From Centrapalus pauciflorus (Eukaryota; Streptophyta; Magnoliopsida; Asterales; Asteraceae): a DNA stretch of 64,000 nucleotides. The notes below the pieces were generated by a model that saw only the letters and a program-made list of their open reading frames with translations, had not been told where the DNA came from and did no database searches. Location: NCBI GenBank assembly GCA_020465985.1, contig JAANYP010007543.1:124001-188000 (forward strand), in the 5' to 3' direction. Of this stretch, positions 24,185-36,900 are shown one piece after another. A program made the position numbers and the translations under genes. Each line of letters starts with the position of its first letter. Position 1 is the stretch's first letter.

Positions 24185-26767
24185 ATGGTGGGATGCACAA
24201 TGTGGAGCATTCGACCTAAAAGAGAAGTGGTGGATGTTGCAGAGATGTATGGTATGTATTCAAGTGTCATTCTGCCTACTTATGTATCTCATTTGTAAAC
24301 AAGATTTTGTATGTCGATTATATATTGTGTTACAAGTTTTTTTATGAGATTTGTGTGTAGAAATATCGATATTTGTTTATATTTTGCAGCTGGTTCTCCT
24401 ACTCTGTTTTCCATTCATCTTCACCATCGTGGGGTTTTTACAAGGAAGCCTGGTAGGACATACGTAAATGGTTTAGAAAATTATATTGATTTGATCGATA
24501 TTGATGAATTTTCAGTACATGAGATTAATGCTATGATGACAGAGTTAGGTTATGATGGTCTTAAACCAATGTGGTATCACTTTAAGATACCAAATAGTGA
24601 CCTAGACTTTGGACTTCAAGCGTTAGGGAACGATAAAGATGTCCTTAATCTGTGTAAGTATGTACAAGAGCATAAGCTTATTGAGGTATACACCGAGCAT
24701 GGTATCACAATGTTGGAGACCTATTGGAAATCACCAGAGTCTAGTAAGGTTGTCATTGAGGAATTACCAAACGATGTATCCCCAGAGCTTAGTAGAAGTA
24801 GACAAAATGTAAAGAAAGGTGTCAAAGTTTCTTCTTGTAGGAGACTACTTTTAGAATGGATTGATGAAGTTGGAGCACCTGTTAATGTTAATGATATGGG
24901 TGGTAACAAGGAAGTTGGGAATGTAGAAGAATCAAATAATGATGGAGATGTGCAAGAACCAATTGTTGAGAGTGATTTGCATGAACCCATGAATGATCCT
25001 GATTGTCAAGCAGCAGGGACTTCTGATTATCATGTGCAAGAACCAATGGTTGAGAGTGATGTGCAAGAACCAATGGTTGAGAGTGATTTTCAAGAACCCA
25101 TGAACAATAATGATTTTCTAGCAGCAGGGACTTCTGATTATCATGTGCCAGAACCCATGGATGATCCTAATTGTCAAGCAACTGGAACTTTTGATATAGA
25201 TTTTGATTTAAATGCTGAATTTGATCCTTTTGATGAAGCATGGGGGGATGAAGGATTTGACCATGAAGAATACATAGATAATAGTGGACACAAGGATGGT
25301 GTAGATGATGAAGAAGATAGCGACTACATTGTTGATGCTGATAATTTAGTAGATGAAGTAGATGTAGACATGCGAGACTTTCAGGTAAATCTTGATTTGT
25401 CAAATAACTCAAATTTCACTTTCATTTCTGACAGGCAAAAGGTACTTGTAGAAGTTTAAGTTTACTTTTCCAATTACTATTTTGTTTACCAAGCTATAAT
25501 TGTTTCTTGACAGGGCATCATATGAGCCATAGCAAAGGTTTTCCCATGTGCAGAGCATAGGTATTGCCTTAGGCATATACATGAGAACATGAAGCAGTCG
25601 TGGAAAGGGAGAGCCTACAAGGATCTATTATGGAAATGTGCAACGGCAACCACTGTCCAATATTTTGATCAAGCAATGGAGGAGTTAAAGAATTTCAAAA
25701 AAGAGGCCTTTGAATGGCTCAAAAACATTCAACCACAACATTGGTCCAGATCTCATTTCTCAGGTAACTTTATTACAGTTTGTAATAATATTGTGGGAGT
25801 GTTATGGTTTCTACTTGCATATGTATAGAAATGTTAACTCATGCTTTAAGTTAATAACTGCACTATTGTTAACAGGGAGGTGTCATTCAGATGTTGTATT
25901 GAACAATTTATGTGAGGTGTTCAATAGTAAACTAGTGGATGGTAGGGACAAACCTATCATTACAGCATTAGAGTTTATTAGGGAATACTTGATGAAAAGA
26001 ATTGTGAGTGTGTCGAGAGTAATTGAGAAATCTGAAGGCCCCTTGACACCAACTGCCAAAAAGATGTTTGACTCAATAAAAAAGCAAGCAAATGAACACA
26101 ATGTTTTGTGGAATGGAGGAGTTAAGTATCAGGTTAGTGGACCATGGGGTGAACAATGTGTAGTTGATATGAAAGAAAGAGAGTGTAGTTGTAGGAGATG
26201 GGAATTAACAGGCATACCTTGCAAACATGCTGTTGCTACCATGTGGAGTATGGCAGTTAATGGACAAGAAGTTGGTTTGCCTGAAAGCTGGGTTCATCCA
26301 TGTTACTGGCTCGACACTTGGAAGAAGGTTTATAGTTTCAAGATCAATCCCATTAAGGGTAAGATAATGTGGCCCAAGTCTCAATGTCCATCTAGACTCC
26401 TTCCACCATTACATCACAAACAAGTTGGGAGACCAAAAAAGAAGAGAAGAAAGGGTTTAGATGAAGGTGTTGATGCTGGAACAAGTGAAGATATGATTAA
26501 AAGAGGGAAGCTGTCAAGGAGTGGGAAATCAGTGACATGTACAAAGTGTGGTAAGCAAGGCCACAATTCAAGGACATGCAAAGGACAACTTCCAAGTAAT
26601 TATACCAACTTATTGATTTTTATAATTTTCACTGTGCTAATCCTAAAACCTATGTTACTTGATTATTTTTAGGGGGTGAACATGGGCTTAATAATGCTTC
26701 TAGAGGATGGAGAGGACAAAAGGAAAGAGTTGCTGCTGGAGTAAGGGAGATGAACCCTCCTGGATGA
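24185..26767 (+). pseudogene. MURA-like MULE transposase, internally deleted
   Basis: Five exons fit with consistent phases: 24,185-24,251, 24,390-25,441, 25,514-25,763, 25,876-26,595 and 26,673-26,767, all with GT-AG introns (727 sense codons' length). The order is a PB1-like N-terminal domain (SIHLHHRGVF), an acidic region with repeated QEPMVESD units, the SDRQK motif with the second catalytic Asp, the NNLCEVFNS motif with the catalytic Glu, a SWIM zinc finger (CSCRRWELTGIPCKHA) and a C-terminal zinc knuckle (CTKCGKQGHNSRTC). The segment that should hold the MuDR N-terminal domain and the first catalytic Asp is missing between about 25,386 and 25,410. A TGA at 25,523-25,525 interrupts exon 3. 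The gene therefore cannot supply active transposase. The start ATG at 24,185 is chosen because it is in frame across intron 1. Confidence 0.88.
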
Positions 26768-26867
26768 TCAAATGATGTTAAAGCAAGATGGGAATAACAA
26801 TTACTTCTTGTGCTTCCTTGTTTTGATTTGGAATTTAAACTAATGTTTTGGTCAATACTATGATAAT

Positions 26868-27030
26868 GTGTTAGGATGGATCATATACATCCATATTTTG
26901 GTTTGGAAATTAAACTTATGCAAGGTGATGTAATTAGGATGGATCTTAGACATCCTTATTTTGGTTTGGAAATTAAACTTATGCAAGCTGATGTAATTAG
27001 GATGGATCTTAGACATCCTTATTTTGGTAT
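26868..27030 (+). repeat. 63-bp tandem repeat between the MULE genes
   Basis: The block TTTTGGTTTGGAAATTAAAC recurs with a 63-bp period (26,896 and 26,959; a partial third at 27,022). It lies just after the transposase stop, probably in its 3' untranslated region. Confidence 0.8.
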
Positions 27031-27278
27031 TTATGCACTAAAACATTAAATGGGTTTGTAAAACAACCTGGATCATGTAATATCTGTTATGTATTTTTTT
27101 TTAATGGTCATTTATTGTGTGGTTTTAGAGATGTTCATTTTGATTTCACAGCAAAGCCTGTCAAATAATTTAGTTGTATGGTTGAGCACAACAAAGACAA
27201 AAAATTCATTTTTAAAGGAAGCAAATTCATTAATAACATATGATTCATTACATAAATTAAACTTGACCTTTACAACAA

Positions 27279-27757
27279 CTAGGTCAAATTCTTTAAATAA
27301 ACATAACTTAAAATTCCCAACCATGTAATAATCAGATACAACTTCATCCTCCTACTTTCTTCCTCCTTAGCTTTGACCAATCCTTCAAGCTTGTTTTTTG
27401 ACCTCAATAAACCAGGAATTATGTCCATAGAACGGTTACACATTGGTGGATCAACCCACCCAATGAATCTACACCGTGATCCCTGTGTAAAAAAATGGTG
27501 AAAAATGTTTAGGTATCGGGTAGTACGCAAAGACTCAAAAAAATCAAACTTACCATTGTTGGGCAAGAAAAAAACCTCCGACCAGGGTTTTGAGAGGTCC
27601 ACGATGTTTGAATGATAGCTTCTTTTCCACACCAGCAGAAAACCATGGCTTTAATGTTCCCGTCTCTGTGTTGATGAAGACGACGAAGTTTTTGAACACC
27701 AGGAAGAGAGGCACCAAAAGGAGAGAGAGGTAGAAATAATAAGATACACTCCTCCAT
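27279..27757 (-). CDS. GRF-type zinc-finger protein carried by the MULE
   Basis: Two exons, 27,554-27,757 and 27,279-27,482 (minus), are joined by a 71-bp GT-AG intron that falls inside the zinc finger without changing frame (135 residues). The finger runs CWCGKEAIIQTSWTSQNPGRR, F, then FSCP before the intron, and RCRFIGWVDPPMC after it, matching the GRF zinc-finger consensus (C-x-C-G...NPGRRF..C...C...F.W.D..C). Next come PGLLRSKNKLEGLVKAKEEES, a short helix, and a hydrophobic tail (LYLIITWLGILSYVYL) that could be a membrane anchor. The start at 27,757 is uncertain; the Met just before FCWCG is an alternative. The ORF begins 20 bp inside the right TIR and converges on the transposase gene, the place held by mudrB in maize MuDR. 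The reading frame is intact. Function of such plant GRF proteins is not established. Confidence 0.8.
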
Positions 27758-27776
27758 TTATTAATCTAAGGGCAAT

Positions 27777-27971
27777 AGAGAGAGAGTAGGGAAATGACCA
27801 AAATACCACTAGCAATCTGGACACTAACGTCGACATTTAACGTCCGTCCAACCGAGGGACTACTGGTGTGCATGGTTTGCAAAAGTAGGGATGCTTGGTG
27901 TAATTAAATTCTTTTAGGGACTAAATCCATAATTCCATACAAACCACAGGGACCATTTATGTAATTTACTC
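27777..27971 (-). repeat. Right MULE TIR, 195 bp
   Basis: Inverted copy of 23,806-24,000, probably carrying the promoter of the GRF gene. Confidence 0.95.
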
Positions 27972-28277
27972 TTGTTTTTAAATTAACTCATGTAATATAT
28001 GAATATTAACCTAATAACAAATATACTAAAATGTACCACCAATGTTTCCCACATTAAAATTATATATTTGAAACATAAAATAAAATAATAAACATCCACT
28101 GTGTTTGGATTCGCGTTTGAAAAAGTGTTGTAGCGTTTTGAAAACCAATAATCAGATAATAGTTGTTACCAAAAGTGCTGCCGGAAATATAGTGTTTGGT
28201 TTAGCTTCTGCTGTTTGCTATCATAATTATCAAATAATCAGTTTTTAATGTGTTTGGATTTGCGTTTTAACTTGTAA

Positions 28278-31200
28278 CTAGTTTATAACCCACGTATTAC
28301 ATGGATATTTTTAATTAAATTTATTTATATAAAATGTATATGAGTAAAAATAAAAAATACAAATATAATAATTGTGTTTATTTTTTATTATTTACAGATT
28401 AAAAAACAGAGTATATTTATCTTTTTTAAAAATATTAAATTGTATTTATCTTTTATTTTTTATAAGTTGTAATTATTTTTTTGGTGAACGTAGAGGTGAC
28501 ACGTGACATTTGATGTTTTCCTTTATTATATATAATAATAATAATTTCCACAACTAATTCAAATTATTACATTTGGATCTAATTATGATCATTATGGATA
28601 ATAATGATAGATATTTATTTTAGGTAAACATTAATTTTAAATGTTACAAAATCTAATTTATTACTAATTAAGTAATAAAAAAAGACTAAATTACATAAAT
28701 GGTCCCTGTGGTTTATATGAAATTATGGTTTTAGTCCCTAAAAGAATTTTATTACACCACAAGTCCCTAAAATCGAAAAGTTGTAACATTTTGGTCCCTG
28801 AAACTAATGGTGGTTAACTTTGACCGTTAGTCTCAGGGGCATTTTCGTCCTTTTGTTTTTCAGGGACCATCTATGTAATTTTGAAACTTTCTTATTTCTT
28901 ATTTCTTTTTTCTCTTTTTTCTTTATATCATAATTTATTTTCATATATATTTTTGTATTTCTTTATTAATCATTTAATTATTCAAATGTAACATTTTATT
29001 TTTTATTATTTTTATTTTAACTATTAATTTTTATTTGTATGGTTGTTGTTATTATTAATACTAACTTTTTTTTATATATTACCATAATTATTTATATAAC
29101 ATTATTATATGATTCACAGGTTTATTTTTTTCAATTAATTATTGAAAATCCAAATTTTTCTCCATTATTTTTATTTATTTAGAAAAGATAAAAATAAAAA
29201 TTAGTTTTAGTTTATTTTTGTTCAGAAAATCTAAAACCGAAATGATTTATATTTTTTCTCCATACAAAAAATTCAAAATAATAACATGTTGAAGTTTTTT
29301 TTTTCATTTGGAAATATTAAAAGTATGAGCGTTTCATTGTTTTTTCATTGTAAATATTAAAAGTACAAGTGTTTCATTATTTTTTTTTTCGTTTTAATAA
29401 AGAAAGAAAGTATATAATTTTTCATTTTTTGTATGAAAAATTAAAATCAAAATGAGTCGTTTATTGTTCGGAAAAATTGAGAATCTGACATTGCTTATTT
29501 TTTTTAACCATTTTAATTTTCATTAAATGACAACCAATCTCGATTTTAGTTTTTTCGAACAAAAAACTGACGAATCGTTATGATCTGTATTTTTTGATCA
29601 AAAAATAACGAACACTTCCGAATTTATTTTTTGATCAAAAAATAATGAACCATTTTGATTTTCTATTTTCCAAACAAAATAAGCATTCCGATTTTAATTA
29701 AACAGTCAAAAAATGATGAACCATCCTGATCTAATTTTTTCGATCAAATAAATGATGGACCATTTCGATTTTAATTTTTTTTAATGAAAACACAATATAT
29801 CGTTATGATATTTTATTTTTATAAACAAAATATCCATTTCGATATCAAGACGAACCATTACAATTCAAATTTTTTCAATAAAAAATGACGAAACCTTCAT
29901 ATTTAATTCTTTTTGATAAAAAACTGACGAACCATTTTAATTTTTTATTTTTTCGAACCATTAAAAATTAGAAATTTTGATTAAATATTTTTAATGAAGA
30001 AGCTATGAACCATTCTTTTTATATACTTATTCGAAATGAAAAAAAACTTCAACACTTCGTTGTTTTGAATTTTTTTAAATGGAGAAAAAACAAATAAATC
30101 ATTTCATTTTAGATTTTCTGAACGAAAATAAAGTAAAACTAATTTTTATTTTCATCATTTTTTAATTGAAAAAAAGAATGGAGAAAGATTTGGATTTTCA
30201 ATAACTAATTGAAAAAAATACATCTGTATATCATATAATAATGTTATATAAATAATTATGGTAATATATAAAAAAAGGTTAGTATTAATAATAACAATAA
30301 AGATACAAATAAAAATTTATAGTTAAAATAAAAAAATAAAAATAAAATGTTACATTTGAATAATTAAATGATAAAAAATAAATAAAATATATATATATAT
30401 GAAAATAAATTATGATATAAAGAAAAAAGAGTAAAAACGAAAAAGAAATAAAAAATTTTCAAAATTACATAGATGGTCCCTGAAAACAAAAGGACGAAAA
30501 TGCCCCTGAAACTAACGGTCAAAGTTAACCACCGTTAGTTTCAGGGACCAAAATGTTACAACTTTTTGATTTTAGGGACTTGTGGTGTAATAAAATTCTT
30601 TCAGGGACTAAAACCGTAATTCCATATAAACCACAGGGACCATTTATGTAATTTAGTCTAAAAAAAATAAAGTCAAAATTTAATGCAATTAAGTTAAGGT
30701 GTTAAATTTAGAAAAAGATGTGGAAAAATAAAATTTTCTTGTATTGTAGAAGTGACATGTGACATGAATTGTTTTGTTTTATTATAATAATAGGTTAATC
30801 AACCCATGTATTACATGGGTTGATTTAGAAAATACATATTTTTTTATATTTAAATAATTTATTATAAATTTATATATAATTAAAATAAAAAAATTGAAAG
30901 CTAGTTAAATTAAAGATAAAAAAAATACTTAGTTGTTTGATATTAATTAAAAAAATATTATTATACTGTATTATTAAAAACAGATAACATGTGTTTGCAA
31001 AAAATGTTTCTTTTAATTTTTATTAACTTCAAATATGAAATATTAATGTAAGAAACAAAAAACTTCAATTATGTGAATGTGTATATATTTTGAAAATGAT
31101 AAAATATAAAAATGGAATATCTGAAAATCAACAATCAAAATTTATCATATTCACAATTGATGTTTTATCACTTAAATTTTAAATCTTGTTAGCAAAATAA

Positions 31201-31548
31201 TTAACAAAAATTTTAACTTTATTTACTACACTTCTACATTTAAATTCATATTTTTACATTTGAATTTAACTATGATCATTAAGGATAATAATGACACATA
31301 TTTAATTTAGGTAAATATTAATTCATTAATGAAAAAATTAAAATCAAAATTTAATGTAATTAAGGTAATGTAGTGAATTTGGAAAATGAATTTAAAAAAA
31401 ATGGCATATGTATAATTATTGATTTTAATTAAGGGTATAAGAGACATTTTATAAATAATTATGAGTTGTCATTAATCTGAACCATTGATTTCTTTCCATC
31501 CAATGGTCCAGAAACTCCAAGTGGTTTTCTTATTCTATATAGTATAGT
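28278..31548 (-). mobile_element. Helitron, interrupted by a MULE-like foldback
   Basis: The minus-strand 5' end is CTATACTATATAGAATAAG near 31,548 (first base changed from the usual T). The 3' end is CTAG at 28,278-28,281, preceded by an imperfect hairpin (CCATGTAATACGTGG). The host base after the 3' end is T. Without the insertion (28,684-30,658 plus an 8-bp duplication) it is about 1.29 kb, the same size as the related copy at 51,772-53,075. No Rep/helicase gene. Confidence 0.8.
28684..30658. mobile_element. MULE-like foldback, 1.98 kb, inside the Helitron
   Basis: Terminal repeats GACTAAATTACATAAATGG face each other and continue into arms of about 0.95 kb that are inverted copies over nearly their whole length. 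The flanking duplication TAAAAAAA (28,676-28,683 and 30,659-30,666) matches over 8 bp. The same site is unoccupied in the Helitron copy near 52,175. The ends are related to the MULE at 23,806. No transposase. Confidence 0.85.
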
Positions 31549-31734
31549 TATGACCAAATAATCACTTATTAAGCAAATAAGCTACATTTTTTAATTTATG
31601 AAATGTGGTAGGACTAACGCTAAACGCAAATAATCACTTATAACGTATGCAATCTAAACACTTTAAACCAATTATTTGCGTTATTGTAACGTAATAAGCT
31701 AATAATTTCATTTATAACGCAAAACCAAACACCA

Positions 31735-33840
31735 AGTTTCTCATCTAAATGATACATTGTTTTTAATTTAACCTTTAGATGAGAAATAAATTATAACAGT
31801 TTGAGTTAATAAAATAACTTTATTAATAAAAAATTATTTTTATTGTAGTAAATAATATATAACAATTATAAACGATAAATACAATAATAATAATAATTAA
31901 AATAAAATATTAGTATTATTGCTATGGTTATCATTATTATTGGTATTGTTATTATTACAAACGTTAACATAACTATAACCAGTTAAAAACAATGACTTAA
32001 TCTTGGCATATACTTTTTTCTGATTTTTTTCTATTGATTAATTCTCATATATAACTTATATGTAATTAAAATTCATCCATATTAAATAAATCTATTAAAT
32101 AAAAAAAAACATGACTTAAAATTAGTCATTGACTTAAAAAGATGAATTTAATTACTTTGGTAGCATGTAATTAAATGGTTTCATATTGATGATAGGAAAG
32201 CATGTGTGTAGTGGCATGCCTTGCACTCTTCTTTGGTGTATGCATGTGGTTCATATTTTTTTGTAAACTCAACCTATAAAGCAATCATAATTTAAAAGGT
32301 GGTGTTCTTTGACTATTTCCATGTATGAACAAGTCAACATCAAAGCACAACAAAATAAAACTTAATCAATGCCGTTTCATTGATTTTTAGAGTCCCGGAT
32401 GAAAACGTATAAAAGGTCCCTACACATGCGCACATACATAAATACACACTCAACACATATATATATATACACATTTGTGTATACAAACATACTTTTTGTT
32501 TTTTTTTTCCGTCCATAGGTTAAACAAATCAACTATACTTAAGTTACGTTGAGAACTTATGAAATTAGGGGCCTATAAAAATTGGGGCTTGGGCGGTTGT
32601 TCCTTTTAGGCGCCCTCAAAGCCGGCCCTAAACTTAATTAATCATGAGATTAAATTATAATTTCTATGGTTTCAACTTTCAATTAAGAATTGGCAATGTA
32701 ACTAGGACATAGTGACGGACTAAGTTCTAAAGGGACCTGTTGAACAACTTTCGATGCGTTTTCAGTTCAAAAATTCTAATGATTAGATAGGTCGGTCGGA
32801 TCGTCAAATGAATATTTCCAAATTAAAATAGCACAAGTAATCTTAGATTAGCAAATAAACTAAATGATTATGAAATAAGGTACAAATAATTAACAAATAT
32901 GTGTAAAAATGTTACATGTTACATGTTAGAGCGGTAAAGCTTTAAAAGAGACTATTCCGATATCGTACGTAATAGAAAATGCCAAAGATTGATCTATTAG
33001 TTTTATGTAACCCTATTCCGATGAATAACAACCCCTTTTATTTTGGTTTAGCCTGTTCCTATCAGAAAATTTACGATATCAAGGATGAGCCAGAAACCTG
33101 AATCGTTATTATTTTTATTGTTATATGCTCAAAGGGATATTGAAGAAAGTTTGCGCCTAGTCGGGCTATTGTCATTATTGTTATATGGTCAAAGGGATAA
33201 TCTGTTATGCGATCACCCGATGATATCTAGCAAGATTATCATAGATGGGGTAGGAAGATGTTCCATATAGACCATTTTGTGTCGACTTTGGCTAATTTGG
33301 ATTTCGAGAAACCGTGTAGTCTTTGCCTTGATGGATGATAGGGAGAAATTCATAGCAAAAGATGTAATCTTGTCCATTCAAGAGTGTTAACGGATTTGGT
33401 TCGAGAACAAGAGCCACAAATCGAGTTAAAGCTAGGAGAATTGAGTCACGAATCCTTGGATCGTGTTCAGTGTGTAGTTCATTTCATAGTTTTTCCTCTT
33501 GTTCTTTACTTAGTGATGGTTTATAGTTTCAATTGTAAGCCTTTAGGCAGTTGCCTTATTTTGTTTTGCCTTTTGGGTTTGTAGTTATCTAGTTTCTCTC
33601 TTTCCGAAAAACTTTAATTGAAGTTTGAACAAAATCTCTTTGCTTTTAAAAATATAATAATAATAAATTTCAAATTCATTCAAAATTCATTCCGTAAACT
33701 AAATGATATCTTAATGATTTTATAAGAGATTTTATAAAATAAAAAACCTCATGTGCTTTTAATATTTTTTAATCAAGTCAATATAATTTTTTTATGATTA
33801 AGTAATCTAACTTTTATATTTAAAGTGAACAAGTCACGAA
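31735..33840. other. Intergenic, no firm gene
   Basis: AT-rich. A hAT-like terminal fragment may lie at about 32,570-32,635 (GGCGCCCTCAAAGCCGGCCC). At 33,080-33,600 two short ORFs contain a near-repeat (TTATTGTTATATG.TCAAAGG, about 61 bp apart). They match nothing I know and are probably a decayed element. Confidence 0.4.
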
Positions 33841-33841
33841 A

Positions 33842-33970
33842 TCTATATCTATATCAATAAATACAAATAAAAAAGTAAATATATTTATTTTTCATTAAAC
33901 CATGTGTCATCACCATGAATCAACATGTGGTATTTATAGGTTTTATAAATAATTTTAATATTTAAATTAT
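33842..33970 (+). mobile_element. Helitron 5' terminus fragment
   Basis: A host-type A precedes TCTATATCTATATCAATAAA. The next ~100 bp resemble, inverted, the 5' part of the Helitron at 3931-4875 (shared block CATCACCATGAATC). No 3' end was found before the next element. Confidence 0.45.
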
Positions 33971-33974
33971 AGTG

Positions 33975-36900
33975 AGAATTTCATATGTACCTCTCCAAAA
34001 CTTCATAATATCATATATACCCAACTTGAAATTTTAATATCATATATATCTCTCCTAAACATCATAATATCATATATACCCAATTTTAATAATTAATATC
34101 ACATATATCATTCTAGGTTCAAAAGAGTCCCTTTAAAAATCCAGTGTACCAATGTTACCTATCCAAAACCACAAGATTAAATAAATCAATGGTTGTGATC
34201 AAAAATTGAAATTCCATGCGCTTCTCCTTTTTTTTAGCTGGAAGGGTATTTTCGTAATTACAGCGATCATTCACAATACATATAAAATGATCATTCACAT
34301 TACTTATTTGATCATTCACATTACTTAATTTATCATTCACATTACTTAATTATTCATACACAACACTTATTTGATCATTCAAAAGAATTATTTGACTATT
34401 TACAATTCTTTTACAATTATTTGATCATTCACAACATTTATTTAATCATTCACAATAATTATTTGACTATTTACACTTCTTGTATAATTATTTGATCATT
34501 CACGTTACTTAATTGACCATTCACATTACTTAATTGATCATTCACATTACTTATTTGATCATTCACATCACTTAATTGATCATTCACATTACTTAATTGT
34601 TCATTCACAACACTTATTTGATCATTCACAAGAATTATTTGACTATTTACAATTCTTTTATTCACAGCATTTATTTGATCATTCATAATAACTATTTGAT
34701 TATTTACACTTCTTCTATAATTATTTGATCATTCACAATTACTTAATTGATCATTCACATTACTTAATTGACCATTCACATCACTTAATTGATCATTCAC
34801 AACACTTATTTGATCGTCACATGAATTATTTGACCATTCACAATAATTATTTGACTATTTACATTTCTTCTACACTTATTTGACCATTCACAATAATTAC
34901 TTAACCATTCACACTTCTTGTACACTTATTTGATCATTCACAACACTTTTATGATCATTCACAACACTTATTTGATGATTCACAATTCTTCTACACTTAT
35001 TTGATCATTCACAACACTTATTTGATCATTCACAACATTTATTTGATCATTCACAAGAACTATTTGACCATTCATAGTATTTATTTGATCATTCACATTA
35101 ATTATTTGACCATTTATAATAAGTTTAGAAGAAATTGAATGATCAAATAATTATTGTGAATGATCAATAAGTGTAGAAGAAGTGTAAAAGTCCAATAATT
35201 ATTGTGAATGATGAAATAAATACTGTAAATTGTCAAATAATTCATGTGAATGATCAAATAAGTGTTGTGAATGATCAATTAAGTAATGTAAATGGTCAAT
35301 TAAGTAATGTGAATGGTCATGTAAGTAATGTGAATGATCAATTAAGTAATGTGAATGATCATTTAAGTAATGTGAATGATCTACATTTGTTTAATTATTT
35401 AGATCTACATTCAAATAATTATTGTGAATGATCAAATAAGTGTAGAAAAAGTGTAAAAGTCCAATAATTATTATGAATGATGAAATAAATACTATAAATG
35501 GTCAAATAATTCAGGTGAATGATCAAATAAGTTTTGTGAATGATTAATTAAGTAATGTGAATGGTCAATTAAGTAATGTGAATGGTCATGTAAGTAATGT
35601 GAACGATCAATTAAGTAATGTGAATGGTTAAATAGGTAATGTGAATGATCATTTAAGTAATGTGAATGATCTTCATTTGTTTAACTAATTATTTAGATCT
35701 ACATTCAAATAATTATTGTTAATGATCAAATAAGTGTAGAAGAAGTGTAAAAGTCCAATAATTATTATGAATGATGAAATAAATATTGTAAATGGTCAAA
35801 TAATTTATGTGAATGATCAAATAAGTTTTGTGAATGATCAATTAAGTAATGTGAATGGTCAATTAAGTAATGTGAATGATCAATTAAGTAATGTGAATGA
35901 TCAATTAAGTAATATGAATATTTAATTAAGTAATGTGAATGATCAATTAAATAATGTGAATGATCATTTAAGTAATGTGAATGATCATTTAAGTAATGTG
36001 AATGGTCAATTAAGTAATGTGAATAATCATTTAAGTAATGCGAATGGTCAATTAAGTGTTGAAATTTTGTGAACGGTCAAATATTGTGGATGATCAAATA
36101 AGTGTTGTGAATGATCAAATAAGCGTACAAGAAGTATAAATAGTTAAATAAGTTTTGTGAATGATCAATTAAGTAATGTGAATGATCAATTAACTAATAT
36201 GAATGATCAATTAATGTGAATGGTCAAATAAGGAATGTGAATGGTCGCTGTAATTACGAAAATACCCTTGCCTATGTGGGGTACGCTGGATACGCAAGAT
36301 TTTTAAGGGGACGCTGTGGAACCAAATTCTATCATTCTAAACATCATCAATATCATATATACCCAAATTCATTAATTTAATTATTTTTAAAATATTTAGA
36401 ACTCATATTTAATATTGATTATTAATTAATGACTATTATACCCTTACTTATTTCTTCTTTCAACTAAACATTCAAACTGTCATATTTATCCAACTTAAAT
36501 CAAAATATCATATCCCTTTAAATGATTTTATATAATTTATTTTTGTAAACTCTAGTATGTAAATTCTTCATAGAACAAGAAATTAGCATTAACCATAAAA
36601 AATTGTATTATATTTTTGTTCGTTGTAATCAAATCGTATCGACTTATTATCTTTTCTTATGTGTTTTTTTCTAGCAGTTTGCTATATACAATTAACTGAT
36701 TATATTATGTTCTTTCTCTTTGAATTTATAGTTGTATTGCATTCTTTTACTTAAGTATATATCTTTTGTTTTCTATATACATAAGTTTCTATTTTTTTTC
36801 AAGTTTGCTTTCGTTTTATAATATTGTATTTTCTAGTTTACTTTTTTTTTTTTAAATTTTTTTTATATATAATCTAGTTTTTGAATTATAACTTGTTATC

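Larger units (their letters stand above)
23806..27971 (+). mobile_element. Mutator-like element (MULE), 4.17 kb, two genes
   Basis: Exact 9-bp target duplication TTGTTTTTA (23,797-23,805 and 27,972-27,980) and 195-bp terminal inverted repeats with one mismatch by eye. It carries a MURA-type transposase gene on the plus strand and a GRF zinc-finger gene on the minus strand, placed tail to tail, each starting close to a TIR. The near-identical TIRs show a recent insertion. The transposase gene has an internal deletion and a stop, so this copy is probably not self-mobile. Confidence 0.95.
28101..31732. mobile_element. GTGTTTGG-type MITE, host of a nested Helitron
   Basis: Left border GTGTTTGGATTCGCGTTT and right border, inverted, GTGTTTGGTTTTGCGTTA form terminal repeats; an internal copy of the motif lies at 28,249. 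Removing the Helitron (28,278-31,548) leaves about 360 bp, a normal MITE size. No target duplication was identified, so the superfamily is open. Confidence 0.5.

Noticed and set aside
32391..32635. Complete hAT MITE between GAGTCCCGG and GCCGGCCCT
   Set aside because: The right end resembles hAT termini, but no matching left TIR or 8-bp duplication could be found.
34155..35431. ORFs with repeated VNDQLSN-type peptides on both strands
   Set aside because: They read through ~21-bp tandem DNA units in a foldback element; a unit divisible by three keeps any frame open. No start context, domain or codon bias.
34115..36329. CRISPR-like array
   Set aside because: Units are directly tandem, palindromic and without unique spacers; the organism is a plant and the block has transposon ends with a TSD.
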